Source of the DNA: an uncultured Roseiflexaceae bacterium
GTDB lineage: Bacteria; Chloroflexota; Chloroflexia; Chloroflexales; Roseiflexaceae
Direction: 5' to 3'
NCBI GenBank assembly: GCA_937988885.1
Contig: CALKHR010000049.1
Coordinates: 1-64,000 of the forward strand
DNA: 64,000 nt
Below, piece by piece: positions 51,019 to 59,660 of the stretch; the first letter of the stretch is position 1; each line of letters starts with the position of its first letter. The notes beneath the pieces are model-generated. The model was not told the DNA's origin, made no database searches, and worked only from the letters and a program-made list of their open reading frames with translations. The translations under genes were made by a program, and so were the position numbers.

Positions 51019-51060
51019 AAGGTGAACCTTTCCATATGTCGCATGAGCAACAATACGCAC

Positions 51061-51466
51061 TTTCCTTTGTGGATCATTTCACAAAACTGCATAATGCATT
51101 GTAACAAGCCATTATACGATCGGGAATGGTACTCGAGACTGATCATATGTTCTAATTTTGGCGACATTGGTGAAAGAGGCTCTTGTATGGGTAACTAGAG
51201 TTAGGTCGTTTTAGGGCTGATTGCCGCATTAGGTGCAGCTGGTTGGCTATTTTTGGCAGTTTGGGCTTGGGGAATGTGCCCTCGACGCTCGCTACCACGC
51301 TGCGTTCGCTGATGATGGCCGGATGCTGGTGGTCGTCACGTTGGTGACGGGGCAACTACAGCCTCTGCATCGCCTTCGTGTTTTTGCTGGGGATGCTGAT
51401 TTGGGGGAGCAACATTCCTGGCTAGTTGGGTTTGGTGTTGTTAATGGTGGGAATTGACTTAGAGGC
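51061..51466. other. Spacer with possible decayed membrane-protein sequence
   Basis: Plus-strand frames between about 51205 and 51508 give hydrophobic stretches (LIAALGAAGWLFLAVWAW; then in another frame LCIAFVFLLGMLIWG and LGLVLLMVGIDLEAA) interrupted by stops and frame changes. This could be a pseudogene remnant or chance; no family recognised. Confidence 0.25.
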
Positions 51467-51499
51467 TGCGGTTTGGCGACTGATGGGGCCGCCAAACCG
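51467..51499. terminator. Hairpin downstream of pckG
   Basis: Perfect 11-bp arms GCGGTTTGGCG / CGCCAAACCGC, 11-nt loop, 10 nt after the pckG stop. No T-run. Confidence 0.55.
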
Positions 51500-51508
51500 C
51501 TACACACG

Positions 51509-53347
51509 TCACTCGACCGTTAATCCCCAATGTTCGGGCGAGCGCCACAGGCTCGATAGCGTCAACTCGCCGATGAACAGCAATTCCTTCGGCATCCGAT
51601 CGTAGAGCTTGAAGAAGAGCTCCTGGTGGGCCAGCAGCTCGCGCTGCCACACATCCCGATCGACACTCATCAATGCCTGGAACTGCTCGGGAGTGAAATC
51701 CTCCATCCCGCGCCAATCGATCTCCTCGTAGCGGGGCATCCAACCCAATGGACTCTCGGTGCCGAGCGCTTGGCCGCGCGCCCGCTCGACGATCCACTTG
51801 AGCACCCGCATATTTTCGCCGAAGCCAGGCCACAGGTAATTGCCCTGCGCATCGCGGCGGAACCAGTTGACATTGAAGATGCGGGGTGGATTGGGGATTT
51901 GGCGGCCAAAGTTCAGCCAATGGTTGAAGTAATCGGCCATGTGGTAGCCGCAGAACGGCAGCATCGCGAACGGGTCGCGCCGGATCTCTCCCACGTTGCC
52001 GGTGGCGGCGGCGGTCGTCTCCGAGCCCATAGTCGCGGCGGCGTACACACCGTAGATCCAGTTGAAGGCCTGGTAGACCAGCGGCACGGTGTTGCTGCGT
52101 CGTCCGCCGAAGATAAAGGCCGAGATCGGCACGCCGTTCGGGTTATCGTACTCCGGGTCGATCGACGGGCACTGCGAGATCGGCGCGCAGAAGCGGGCGT
52201 TGGGGTGCGCCGCGATGCGCCCGCAATCGGGCGTCCAATCCTGGCCCCGCCAGTCGATCAGGTGGGCGGGCGGCTCCTTCGTCATCCCCTCCCACCACAC
52301 ATCGCCGTCGTCGGTGAGCGCCACGTTGGTGAAGATGGTGTTGGCGCGAATGGTGGCCATAGCGTTCGGGTTGGAGCGCTCGGAGGTGCCGGGCGCCACG
52401 CCGAAGAAGCCCGACTCGGGGTTGATGGCGTACAGCTTGCCGTCGGGGCCGGGCTTGAGCCAAGCGATGTCGTCGCCGACGGTTGTGACCTTCCAGCCGT
52501 CATCGAGGAACGGCTTGGGCGGGATGAGCATAGCGAAGTTCGTTTTGCCGCAGGCGCTGGGGAAGGCGGCGGCGACATAGGTCTTTTTGCCCTTGGGATC
52601 GGTGACACCCAGAATCAACATATGTTCGGCCAGCCAGCCCTCGTCGCGCGCGAGCACCGAGGCGATGCGCAGCGCGAAGCACTTCTTGCCCAATAGCGCG
52701 TTGCCGCCGTAGCCCGAGCCGTACGACCAAATGGCGCGCTCTTCGGGGAAGTGCACGATGTATTTGTGCTCGTTGTTGCAGGGCCAGGGCACATCGGGTT
52801 GGCCGGGTGCGAGCGGCATGCCCACCGAGTGCACGCACGGCACGAAGTCGCCATCGCCGAGCGTTTCGAGCACAGCGCGGCCCATGCGCGTCATAATGCG
52901 CATGCTGGCGACCACGTAGGGCGAATCGGTGACCTCGACGCCGATATGCGCGATCGGCGAGCCGAGCGGCCCCATGCTGAACGGCACGATGTACATGGTG
53001 CGGCCACGCATGCAGCCATCGAACAGTCGGTTGAGCGTCTCTTTCATTTCGCGGGGGTGCACCCAATTGTTGGTGACACCCGCATCGCTGCGGCTCAGGC
53101 TACAGATGAAGGTGCGATCTTCGACCCGCGCCACATCGCTTGGGTCCGAGCGTGCGAGGTAGCTATTCGGTCGTTTCTCGGGGTTCAAGCGAATCAAGGT
53201 GCCAGTTTTGACCATTCCTTCGCAAAGTCGATCATATTCCTCCTGCGAGCCATCGCACCAATGTACATGGTTAGGCTTGCAGAGCGCAATCAGATCTTCC
53301 ACCCAGGTACGTAATCGAACGTTCTGTACATAATCGGGGATCTGCAT
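51509..53347 (-). CDS. pckG: Phosphoenolpyruvate carboxykinase (GTP)
   Basis: 612 aa, full length. FPSACGKTNFAMLIPP is the GTP-PEPCK P-loop with its reactive Cys (about residue 277-292); GDDIAWLK supplies metal ligands; FGGRRSNTVPLVYQAFNW is conserved. It converts oxaloacetate to phosphoenolpyruvate. With glpX in the window it supports active gluconeogenesis. GGAAGG precedes the ATG; an AT-rich upstream region carries an inverted repeat at 53531-53560. Confidence 0.95.
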   Translation of the reverse strand: MQIPDYVQNVRLRTWVEDLIALCKPNHVHWCDGSQEEYDRLCEGMVKTGTLIRLNPEKRPNSYLARSDPSDVARVEDRTFICSLSRSDAGVTNNWVHPREMKETLNRLFDGCMRGRTMYIVPFSMGPLGSPIAHIGVEVTDSPYVVASMRIMTRMGRAVLETLGDGDFVPCVHSVGMPLAPGQPDVPWPCNNEHKYIVHFPEERAIWSYGSGYGGNALLGKKCFALRIASVLARDEGWLAEHMLILGVTDPKGKKTYVAAAFPSACGKTNFAMLIPPKPFLDDGWKVTTVGDDIAWLKPGPDGKLYAINPESGFFGVAPGTSERSNPNAMATIRANTIFTNVALTDDGDVWWEGMTKEPPAHLIDWRGQDWTPDCGRIAAHPNARFCAPISQCPSIDPEYDNPNGVPISAFIFGGRRSNTVPLVYQAFNWIYGVYAAATMGSETTAAATGNVGEIRRDPFAMLPFCGYHMADYFNHWLNFGRQIPNPPRIFNVNWFRRDAQGNYLWPGFGENMRVLKWIVERARGQALGTESPLGWMPRYEEIDWRGMEDFTPEQFQALMSVDRDVWQRELLAHQELFFKLYDRMPKELLFIGELTLSSLWRSPEHWGLTVE

Positions 53348-53530
53348 AAAGTGCCTTCCTTACCATCAGACAGACCTAAGGGATTTCATCCTGAGAGCGG
53401 CGTAGCTCAAAAGAAACTATCGACCCCATGGAAATCGATGGAGAAATGGGCGTTTCCTCGGTTGGTCATTCGGTTATTTTAACAAAAGTTTTCTGGAATA
53501 TCTACAGAAATAGCGGAGAAATCGAAGAAA

Positions 53531-53560
53531 TTGACGAAATTGATATATTAATTTCGTCAA
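53531..53560. promoter_or_regulatory. Inverted repeat in the AT-rich region upstream of pckG
   Basis: TTGACGAAATT, 8-nt loop, AATTTCGTCAA; perfect 11-bp arms. It could be an operator for pckG or a structure at the end of the MglA-like remnant. The remainder of 53348-53634 shows no gene. Confidence 0.4.
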
Positions 53561-53634
53561 AACGCCAAGTATGTGTCTATAAATAACTGGATATATGTTG
53601 AAGTGTAGTTAATGTATCAATGTTGAATATAATG

Positions 53635-54109
53635 TCAAGTTCTGGCGCGTGATTCGATATGACTGTATATATGTTGAAACGCGGCCAATACACCTGTATG
53701 GTTTGCCGCGACAGTCTCGAAGGTGGGCCAGTGGGCTGGGTTGAGGTGGCGGTCGAGTTCAGCGACAGGTACGGCATTGGGGATATCGCGCTTGTTGTAT
53801 TGCAAGAGGAAGGAGATGTTTTTAAGATCGCGTTTTTGCGCTTTCAGAAAACTAAAACATTCACGTACCGAATGAAGGTGTTCCTCAAGTTTGTGTTTTT
53901 GGGAAACGATCACAAAAACGATCGCATCGGCGTCGTGGAGGATACGGGTGCGATGATAGGTGTAGAGGGTGCAGTCGGGTACGGTGGTGAGATGGAGGTG
54001 TTGAGCGCCGATATGCACCTCCATCGAGATGATTCGGTAGAACTCGTGGCCCTGCGAGGCAAGATCGCTGCGACTGGTGGGCGGTAGCTGCGCGTGGAGC
54101 TCTTGCGGC
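53635..54109 (-). pseudogene. MglA-type GTPase remnant lacking the P-loop
   Basis: The minus-strand frame reads HAQLPPTSRSDLASQGHEFYR, a G2/G3-region match to gliding GTPase MglA, then LHLTTVPDCTLYTYHRTRIL, ADAIVFVIVSQKHKLEEHLHS and G4 motif QYNKRDIPNAVPV, ending near IESRART. MglA normally has TVPGQ; here it is TVPDC. The N-terminal P-loop (about 25-30 residues) should lie where the asnC 3' end is, and no such motif is found. The first ATG (54024) is internal. It appears to be a truncated, decaying copy. Confidence 0.6.
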
Positions 54110-54586
54110 TCACTGCAACGCCGAAGGTTGCGCGCCCCAGTCGTAGCTGTATTTGCTCAGCTTCAGCACCTGCCACGCCTCGGCGCGTTGGATGCCGGGC
54201 AGTTTGCCGATCTGCTCGCTGAGGAAATCGAGCAGCGCGGCGTTGCTCTCCAGCCAGACCTCCAGCATGATGTCATAGCTGCCCAGCGTGAGGCCGACGA
54301 AGCGCACATTCGACATGTGTTGCAGCGCTTGTTCGATGGTCTGCTGGCTGCTACGGTCGATCTGCAGGCCGATGATCGCCACCACAGGCTGGCCCAACGC
54401 GAAGGGCGAGGCGACCGCGACAATGCGGATCTGCCCGGCATCGAGCAGGCGCTCGATCCGTCGGCGGATGGTCGCTTCGCTGCTGCCGAGTTGCGCGGCA
54501 AGCGCACGGTTGGTGATGCGCGCATCCTCCTGCAGGGCGGCGATGATCTTGCGGTCGAGCGCGTCGAGCTCGGTGTGTTGGGACAT
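54110..54586 (-). CDS. Lrp/AsnC-family transcriptional regulator
   Basis: 158 aa, standard length. HTH: LDRKIIAALQEDARITNRALAAQLGSSEATIRRRIERLL (about residues 10-48); the rest is the RAM ligand domain (VRFVGLTLGSYDIMLEVWLES). AGGAG precedes the ATG. It is divergent from the SugE-like gene; the shared spacer contains TTGAGGAAATTTCCAA, a plausible binding site. It probably senses an amino acid. Confidence 0.88.
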   Translation of the reverse strand: MSQHTELDALDRKIIAALQEDARITNRALAAQLGSSEATIRRRIERLLDAGQIRIVAVASPFALGQPVVAIIGLQIDRSSQQTIEQALQHMSNVRFVGLTLGSYDIMLEVWLESNAALLDFLSEQIGKLPGIQRAEAWQVLKLSKYSYDWGAQPSALQ

Positions 54587-54670
54587 AGCGGTGCTCCTGT
54601 TCCACTAATGGGCCTGTGACGAAAATAGATCGAGAGAGAGCATCAAGATGACGCTTTTCGTTAGAATATT

Positions 54671-54685
54671 GAGGAAATTTCCAAT
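54671..54685. promoter_or_regulatory. Palindrome between asnC-like and sugE
   Basis: GGAAATTTCC, extended weakly by TTG/CAA, in the divergent spacer. AT-centred dyads of this size are typical of Lrp/AsnC targets. Confidence 0.35.
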
Positions 54686-54774
54686 ATACTTCATAGCGTG
54701 TCGCAAGGATGCTTGTTTATAGCGCTGCAATATACCACAGCGGCGTATTGGGCGCTCGATATACGAGGTTTGAA

Positions 54775-55095
54775 ATGGCTTGGTTCTACGTATTTATCGC
54801 TGGACTACTCGAAGTTGGCTGGGCGATGGGCTTGAAGTATAGCGAAGGCTTCACCAAGCCGCTGCCAGCGGTGATCACCGTGATATTGATGATCGCTAGT
54901 TTCGCGTTTCTGGGCTTGGCGTTGCGCCAGTTGCCGTTGGGCACGGCCTACGCGGTGTGGACGGGCATCGGCACAGCAGGCACGGCCATTTTCGGCATGA
55001 TCATGCTGGGCGAATCGACGCAGTTGCTGCGGATCGCCTGTATTCTGCTGATCATGGGCGGTGTGGCGGGCCTGAAGTTCCTGACGCCGAACTAG
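54775..55095 (+). CDS. sugE: SMR-family exporter, SugE/Gdx type
   Basis: 106 aa from the ATG at 54775 (GAGG 6 nt upstream), four membrane helices. FIAGLLEVGWAMGLKYSEGFTKPLP has the essential Glu and the W-K pair of the guanidinium-exporter (Gdx) branch; TAYAVWTGIGTAGTAIFGMIMLGE is the family core. Gdx proteins export guanidinium as an antiparallel homodimer. No guanidine riboswitch was recognised upstream. Confidence 0.88.
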   Translation: MAWFYVFIAGLLEVGWAMGLKYSEGFTKPLPAVITVILMIASFAFLGLALRQLPLGTAYAVWTGIGTAGTAIFGMIMLGESTQLLRIACILLIMGGVAGLKFLTPN

Positions 55096-55114
55096 GCGGG
55101 CTTGCAGGTGACGA

Positions 55115-55144
55115 GGCGGTGGTTGATCGCGATCAACCACCGCC
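55115..55144. terminator. Perfect 30-bp palindrome between convergent genes
   Basis: GGCGGTGGTTGATCG and its exact reverse complement with no spacer, followed by GTTT. It lies between sugE and the YcxB-like gene and probably terminates both. Confidence 0.65.
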
Positions 55145-55161
55145 GTTTGATTCGTGAGGGA

Positions 55162-55689
55162 TCAGTTGGTTGGCTTGTACTTGCGCAATCTCCCCATAAA
55201 CGCGTCGAACTCATCGCCATCCTTGAAGGTCTTTTTGGGGATGAGCACCGCACTGATTTCGGACAGCACCAAGTAGATGTAGGCCATGTCCTGCTCAACG
55301 GCTTTGATATCGGCCCAACGCAGCAGATTGGAGCCTTGCGGCGTGCTGCACATCACTCCATCCGATTGAATGGTGCAGGTCATCTCGGTGAGTGCGTTGG
55401 GGTTCTGCTTGAGGGTGTGAGCCACCACTTGCCGCACGTATTGCGCCTGAAAGAAGTATTTGGCGAACGCGTAGATCAAGATCAGGCTGCCGATCAGCAG
55501 CGTGACGTGTTGGAACTGTAGGCCGTTTTCGCTGTTCATAAGGAGCAGCACGAGCAGCAGGACATTGGGCACGATCGCGCAGAGCAGTTGCAGGCGGCGA
55601 AAATGCCACTTGAGTTTCGGGTTTATGCTGGCGATATAGCGGGCGGTTGCTGCAATATCTTCCACTCCAATCGGGAAGGTCACGGTCAT
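55162..55689 (-). CDS. YcxB-like membrane protein
   Basis: 175 aa. Two central membrane helices (LLCAIVPNVLLLVLLLM and HVTLLIGSLILIYAFAKYFF), then a cytoplasmic domain with LTEMTCTIQSDGVMCSTPQGSNLLRWADIKAVEQ and IPKKTFKDGDEFDAFMGRL, the YcxB C-terminal pattern. Role unknown. Confidence 0.72.
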   Translation of the reverse strand: MTVTFPIGVEDIAATARYIASINPKLKWHFRRLQLLCAIVPNVLLLVLLLMNSENGLQFQHVTLLIGSLILIYAFAKYFFQAQYVRQVVAHTLKQNPNALTEMTCTIQSDGVMCSTPQGSNLLRWADIKAVEQDMAYIYLVLSEISAVLIPKKTFKDGDEFDAFMGRLRKYKPTN

Positions 55690-55758
55690 CGCTAGGACTC
55701 CTTTGCGGTTTTCGGTATGGCCCTATTGTATGCGAAAAGACCGTGGGCATGTTCGTTG

Positions 55759-56841
55759 TTAGTCCTGTTGATTTTCAAGGATGAGGCCAGCTGGTGTTGG
55801 GCGCAGACGTGGTGGCAACTGTTGAAATAGGTGATGTGCATTAAGGATACAGTGACGTGAGTCATAGTTTGTGTATATATAGACGGTTTTATCGTTGAGT
55901 TTCACTGTGTCGAATGCCCCATTTTGAGGTTGTGTGTAGTTGAGTAACATAATTTTTTTACCACTATGGTCGGGAAGCGGTATTCTGATTTGAGGGTAAT
56001 GTTTAAATACAAACTCATATGCACGCTGTAAAATACTTTTCCAACTGTGAACGCTCACGATGCTACCATCAGGTAGCCGCATTTGACTAGCTCGCTTGTT
56101 ATATGTCTCGGTGATGCGGTCAAGCTCAATAAAATCCTGTGTACCATTGTGATAAGATGTAGTCGGTTCTTGAGAACGTAATTGAGTTGATGGGCCTGAC
56201 AATGGCGAACTGACAGGTGTAGGTATGGTTGTAGCTTGTGTAGCAATGCGAGAGGGTACTTGTTTAATAGCCTCTAATTCTTGCTGAACAGCGTCAAGTT
56301 GTGTTTCTAAATGTTGTACCTTTTGGGCGAGATCATCAATATCCTCCCCCATAGGCCAAAATTTAGCAGCGTCGAGATGCTGTACCAAATAACCAGCGCA
56401 ATCTATTAAATTATCACTAGCTAGATTAAGGATACGAGGTATTTTGATGTTTCCAGGTTGAAAATCTGTAAAATGCATCCAGGTTAATCCGTCTGTAAGG
56501 AATATGTACCTTAGTTTAAAAACAAAAGCATAATTTACTAAACTCATTATAAGGTCGTTTTTCTCAAGATTTGTTCCCAAAGATTTAGCTTCAATAATTA
56601 TTTGAATTTGCTTATGATTATCATTGAGAGCATAATCGACGCGATTTTGCTGGGCATATTTTTCTACTTCAACCATATGGGGATTTGCTGTATCCCAACC
56701 CAAGGCACGAAGCACAGGATCGATAAGAACGGCCCGTGTGGCTGCCTCATTAGTCGCTAAAGTAGCTTGATACTGTTTTGCAGAGATAACCACCTGCTTT
56801 AAAATTTCACTAAGATGACTGAGAGGACTTTGGATACGCAT
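55759..56841 (-). CDS. Orphan HsdR-N-like nuclease-domain protein
   Basis: 360 aa from the ATG at 56841 (GTGGAG upstream). Residues about 35-130 resemble the type I restriction HsdR N-terminal domain: NEAATRAVLIDPVLRALGWDTANP, then VDYALNDNHKQIQIIIEAKS with the D...E-x-K nuclease residues. A coiled coil follows (DDLAQKVQHLETQLDAVQQELEAI), a Ser/Thr/Pro linker, and a C-terminal module (LPDGSIVSVHSWKSILQRAYEFVF). Base composition is much more AT-rich than its neighbours. No hsdM/hsdS or helicase is nearby. Horizontal acquisition and a defence role are inferred. Confidence 0.65.
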   Translation of the reverse strand: MRIQSPLSHLSEILKQVVISAKQYQATLATNEAATRAVLIDPVLRALGWDTANPHMVEVEKYAQQNRVDYALNDNHKQIQIIIEAKSLGTNLEKNDLIMSLVNYAFVFKLRYIFLTDGLTWMHFTDFQPGNIKIPRILNLASDNLIDCAGYLVQHLDAAKFWPMGEDIDDLAQKVQHLETQLDAVQQELEAIKQVPSRIATQATTIPTPVSSPLSGPSTQLRSQEPTTSYHNGTQDFIELDRITETYNKRASQMRLPDGSIVSVHSWKSILQRAYEFVFKHYPQIRIPLPDHSGKKIMLLNYTQPQNGAFDTVKLNDKTVYIYTNYDSRHCILNAHHLFQQLPPRLRPTPAGLILENQQD

Positions 56842-56880
56842 ACAGACTCCACTGCCATAATATGAAAAAAGCAAGGATTG

Positions 56881-56918
56881 GGAGGTAAGATGCCTCTGAA
56901 ATGAGGAATCTTACCTCC
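56881..56918 (-). terminator. Terminator hairpin of the sugar-acid operon
   Basis: GGAGGTAAGAT / ATCTTACCTCC, perfect 11-bp arms with an inner CCTC/GAGG stem. It lies 27 nt past the stop of the lipoprotein gene; a T-run follows some 13 nt later on the minus strand. Confidence 0.65.
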
Positions 56919-56945
56919 TTATTGTAACCTAGTTTCGTAAATGTG

Positions 56946-58427
56946 TTATGACGGCAGCGTCACTTCCCAAATGGTACCACGGCTGCCCCAATCGAGCACA
57001 TACAGCTTGTTGCCGAGCAATGCAGCATCGACCGGGTGGTCGAAGCCAACCGCGAGCTGCTGAGTCGTCATCTCGTAGGTGTCGCCCTTTTTGGTGAGCT
57101 TGAAGGTCAGTAGGTCGCGGCCCGGGTCAGGGATGATGCCTGCGGCTGCGCCCCAACTCACCATAAAGCCGTTGCCCTTCAGGTCGCCGCCGAGGGCGTT
57201 GGCGTTATCGAACACTAAGCCGAGCTGCGAGCGGTGCGGCGTAAAGCTATGTGCCACCTCGCCGATCTCGCTGGCGTCGTAGATGCTACCATCGGCCTCG
57301 CGGAACATGTCGGCATCCGGCCCGACGTTGATGATCGGGTCGGTAAAGGTCACGCCTTCGGGTGGCGGCGGGTACGATGGGTCCTTCACATACAGGCCGC
57401 TTTGCACGGCGAAGAAGTCTTTCTGAAGCCGCCCGTCTTTGCTGATGTCGTAGTTCGGATCGAGCTTGGGGTTATCGACATTGCCGAAGCGCCAGGGGAA
57501 GCCGTAGTGCTTGCCCTCCTGAATCCAGTTCAGCTCATCGGCGAAGTCGGCATCGGGACCATTGTCGATCGCAAAGAGCTGGTTATCCGGCCCGAACGCG
57601 AGATCGTAAGCGTTGCGCGTTCCATCGGCGAAGAGGTAGCCTTCGGCCTTGAGCTTCTCGGCATCGTTGGGCAACACGAGATTCTCGGCGTTGGCTGGCA
57701 CGCGGAAGATCGCCGAGGTGAGCGGCAATTCGCGGGTGTTGGGATGCGCGCCGTTGGCATCCTCCACCTCGCCGTGATCCGTGCGCGAGCCGATGTTGAA
57801 GTAGACGAACGCGCCATCGGGGCTGACAACAATCCCGTTGCCGTTATGGTCGAACTGCGTGCCGCTGGCGGGGTACACTTCGGTCGAGGCCAAGTTCGTC
57901 CAGGTGCGCTCGCCGTCCGCGCCGAGCGTGCCCTTCTGGATCACGACCTGATTGGTGGTGGGAGTGGTCACATTGCCCAACACGAACATCGTGCCATCGC
58001 TGCCGAACGCCAGGCCCGCAGCCACAAAGCCGCTCGGCGCGCCGATGTCACTAGCGGTGTAGACGCGCTTGGTCTTGTTCGCGCCCGTCTCCTGCGGTGC
58101 GAGCGTGAAGATGTCGCCGTTGCCGTTCATGTAGTAGATCGTGTTGCTGGAGGGGTCTAGCTTCAACCGCACGAAGTAGCCGCCCGTCTGGGTCACTGGG
58201 GTGATCGTGATGTCGTCGCGCAGGGCGACGGGCTTGCCGATCTCGGGCGTGGGCACGGCTTGCGCGGTGGGCCGTGGTTTGGGCGTTGCGGTTGGCGCGG
58301 CGGTTGGTGCCTCTGCAATCGCCGTGGGGGTCGTTGGAGTTGGAGCATTTGCAGTGGGGCCACATGCGGCGAGCAGTAGCCCAATCCCAAGGAACAGCCA
58401 AAGCGACCGAAAAGACAGAGTTGCCAT
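56946..58427 (-). CDS. Secreted sugar-dehydrogenase-like beta-propeller lipoprotein
   Basis: 493 aa. Lipobox LLAAC with Cys22, then a Thr/Pro/Ala linker to about residue 65. The propeller resembles PQQ-dependent glucose/sorbosone dehydrogenases: FDHNGNGIVVSPDGAFVYFNIGSRTDHGE, TRNAYDLAFGPDNQLFAIDNGPD, DELNWIQEGKHYGFPW and FDHPVDAALLGNKLYVLDWG. It would oxidise a sugar outside the membrane to a lactone. AAGGAG precedes the ATG. Last gene of the operon; cofactor is unproven. Confidence 0.75.
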   Translation of the reverse strand: MATLSFRSLWLFLGIGLLLAACGPTANAPTPTTPTAIAEAPTAAPTATPKPRPTAQAVPTPEIGKPVALRDDITITPVTQTGGYFVRLKLDPSSNTIYYMNGNGDIFTLAPQETGANKTKRVYTASDIGAPSGFVAAGLAFGSDGTMFVLGNVTTPTTNQVVIQKGTLGADGERTWTNLASTEVYPASGTQFDHNGNGIVVSPDGAFVYFNIGSRTDHGEVEDANGAHPNTRELPLTSAIFRVPANAENLVLPNDAEKLKAEGYLFADGTRNAYDLAFGPDNQLFAIDNGPDADFADELNWIQEGKHYGFPWRFGNVDNPKLDPNYDISKDGRLQKDFFAVQSGLYVKDPSYPPPPEGVTFTDPIINVGPDADMFREADGSIYDASEIGEVAHSFTPHRSQLGLVFDNANALGGDLKGNGFMVSWGAAAGIIPDPGRDLLTFKLTKKGDTYEMTTQQLAVGFDHPVDAALLGNKLYVLDWGSRGTIWEVTLPS

Positions 58428-58592
58428 CAGGTAAACTCCTTGCTAGTGCGGCATTGCTGGTGTGGGACGCTCCGAAAGGGCTTAGAGACGTAGTCCGCTG
58501 GGGATGTGGGTGATTGGTGGTCGGGGCGCAGTGTCGCGCCTCACGATGGGTTTGGGGCTGCGCACAGCGACGCAGCCCCAAGCAGTGTGCAG

Positions 58593-59633
58593 CTACACAA
58601 ACACGATACAGGCTGGGCGAACCGCCTCGACCTGGCTGATCGGCGCGCCAAGCCCGGGCGCCTCCGCCTGAACGGGCAGCACCGAGACCAGGCTGCTCTC
58701 CTGATTGGCCACCAACACATAGCGGCCATCGGCGGTGGGCGCGAAGTTGCGCGGCACCCTGCCACCGCTGGGCGCATAGCCGATGCTGGTGAGCGAGCCA
58801 TCGGCGTTCACCGCGAACACAGCGATGCTGTCGTGCCCACGGTTCGAGACGTACAGCCGCGTGCCATCGGGCGAGAAGTGGATATCGGCCACGGTGTTAT
58901 TTGCGTCGGGCGCGGGCAGCGTGGGGATGGTCTGGCGCTCGCTGAAACCGCCGTTCTCGGCGTCGTAATCGAACACCGTCACCGTGCTATCCAACTCGTT
59001 GCCCACATACAAGTGTTGGCCGTTGGGATGGAAAGTGGTGTGGCGCGGGCCGGAGCCGGGAGGCGTCGGGATTTGCGCGTGCGGCGTCAGCGTGCCCTTG
59101 GTGTCGTCGAAGCGATAGACCATCAATCGGTCGAGGCCCAAGTCGGCCACGATCGCGAAGCGGTTATCGGGCGAGAGGATGGTCGAGTGGGCGTGCGGGC
59201 CTTCCTGGCGCTGCGGATTGACGCCGCTCGCGCCGGAATGCTGCACGAAACTCGTCTGCTCACCCAGCGACCCATCCTCGCGGATCGGCAGCACCAACGC
59301 GCTGCCGGAGGTGTAGTTAGCCGCCAACAGCCACTTGCTCGTCGCATCGATCAGCAAGTGACAGGGCGCCGAGCCGCCGCTCGGCTGGTGGTTGATCGGC
59401 GAGATCGCCCAGGTTGTGCGATCGTAGCTCAACGCCCAGATCGAGCCGTTGTGATTCTCGCCCGTAGTGTAGATCCAGCGACCGTTCGGGTGGGCCGCCA
59501 AAAACGATGTGTTGCCGATGCCTGTGTAGCCGCCGACCTTTGCGAGCGCGCCCGTCGTCTGGTCGTAGCTGAAAACCTTGATGCCCTCATCCTCGGCGGT
59601 GCCATACCCGCTCACAAAAATATGTGTGCTCAT
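58593..59633 (-). CDS. Lactonase, 6-phosphogluconolactonase (YbhE) family
   Basis: 346 aa seven-bladed propeller. Repeats such as HPNGRWIYTTGENHNGSIWAL, GPRHTTFHPNGQHLYVGNELDSTVTVF and VADIHFSPDGTRLYVSNRGHDSIAVF are typical. No signal peptide. It would hydrolyse a sugar lactone to the acid used by the dehydratase encoded 27 nt upstream. Confidence 0.85.
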   Translation of the reverse strand: MSTHIFVSGYGTAEDEGIKVFSYDQTTGALAKVGGYTGIGNTSFLAAHPNGRWIYTTGENHNGSIWALSYDRTTWAISPINHQPSGGSAPCHLLIDATSKWLLAANYTSGSALVLPIREDGSLGEQTSFVQHSGASGVNPQRQEGPHAHSTILSPDNRFAIVADLGLDRLMVYRFDDTKGTLTPHAQIPTPPGSGPRHTTFHPNGQHLYVGNELDSTVTVFDYDAENGGFSERQTIPTLPAPDANNTVADIHFSPDGTRLYVSNRGHDSIAVFAVNADGSLTSIGYAPSGGRVPRNFAPTADGRYVLVANQESSLVSVLPVQAEAPGLGAPISQVEAVRPACIVFV

Positions 59634-59660
59634 CGGAAAAATACCTTACCTAGGTGGAAC

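Noticed and set aside
54620..54775. Guanidine (ykkC or mini-ykkC) riboswitch upstream of sugE
   Set aside because: The conserved motifs, including paired ACGR loops, were not seen; a covariance search would be decisive.
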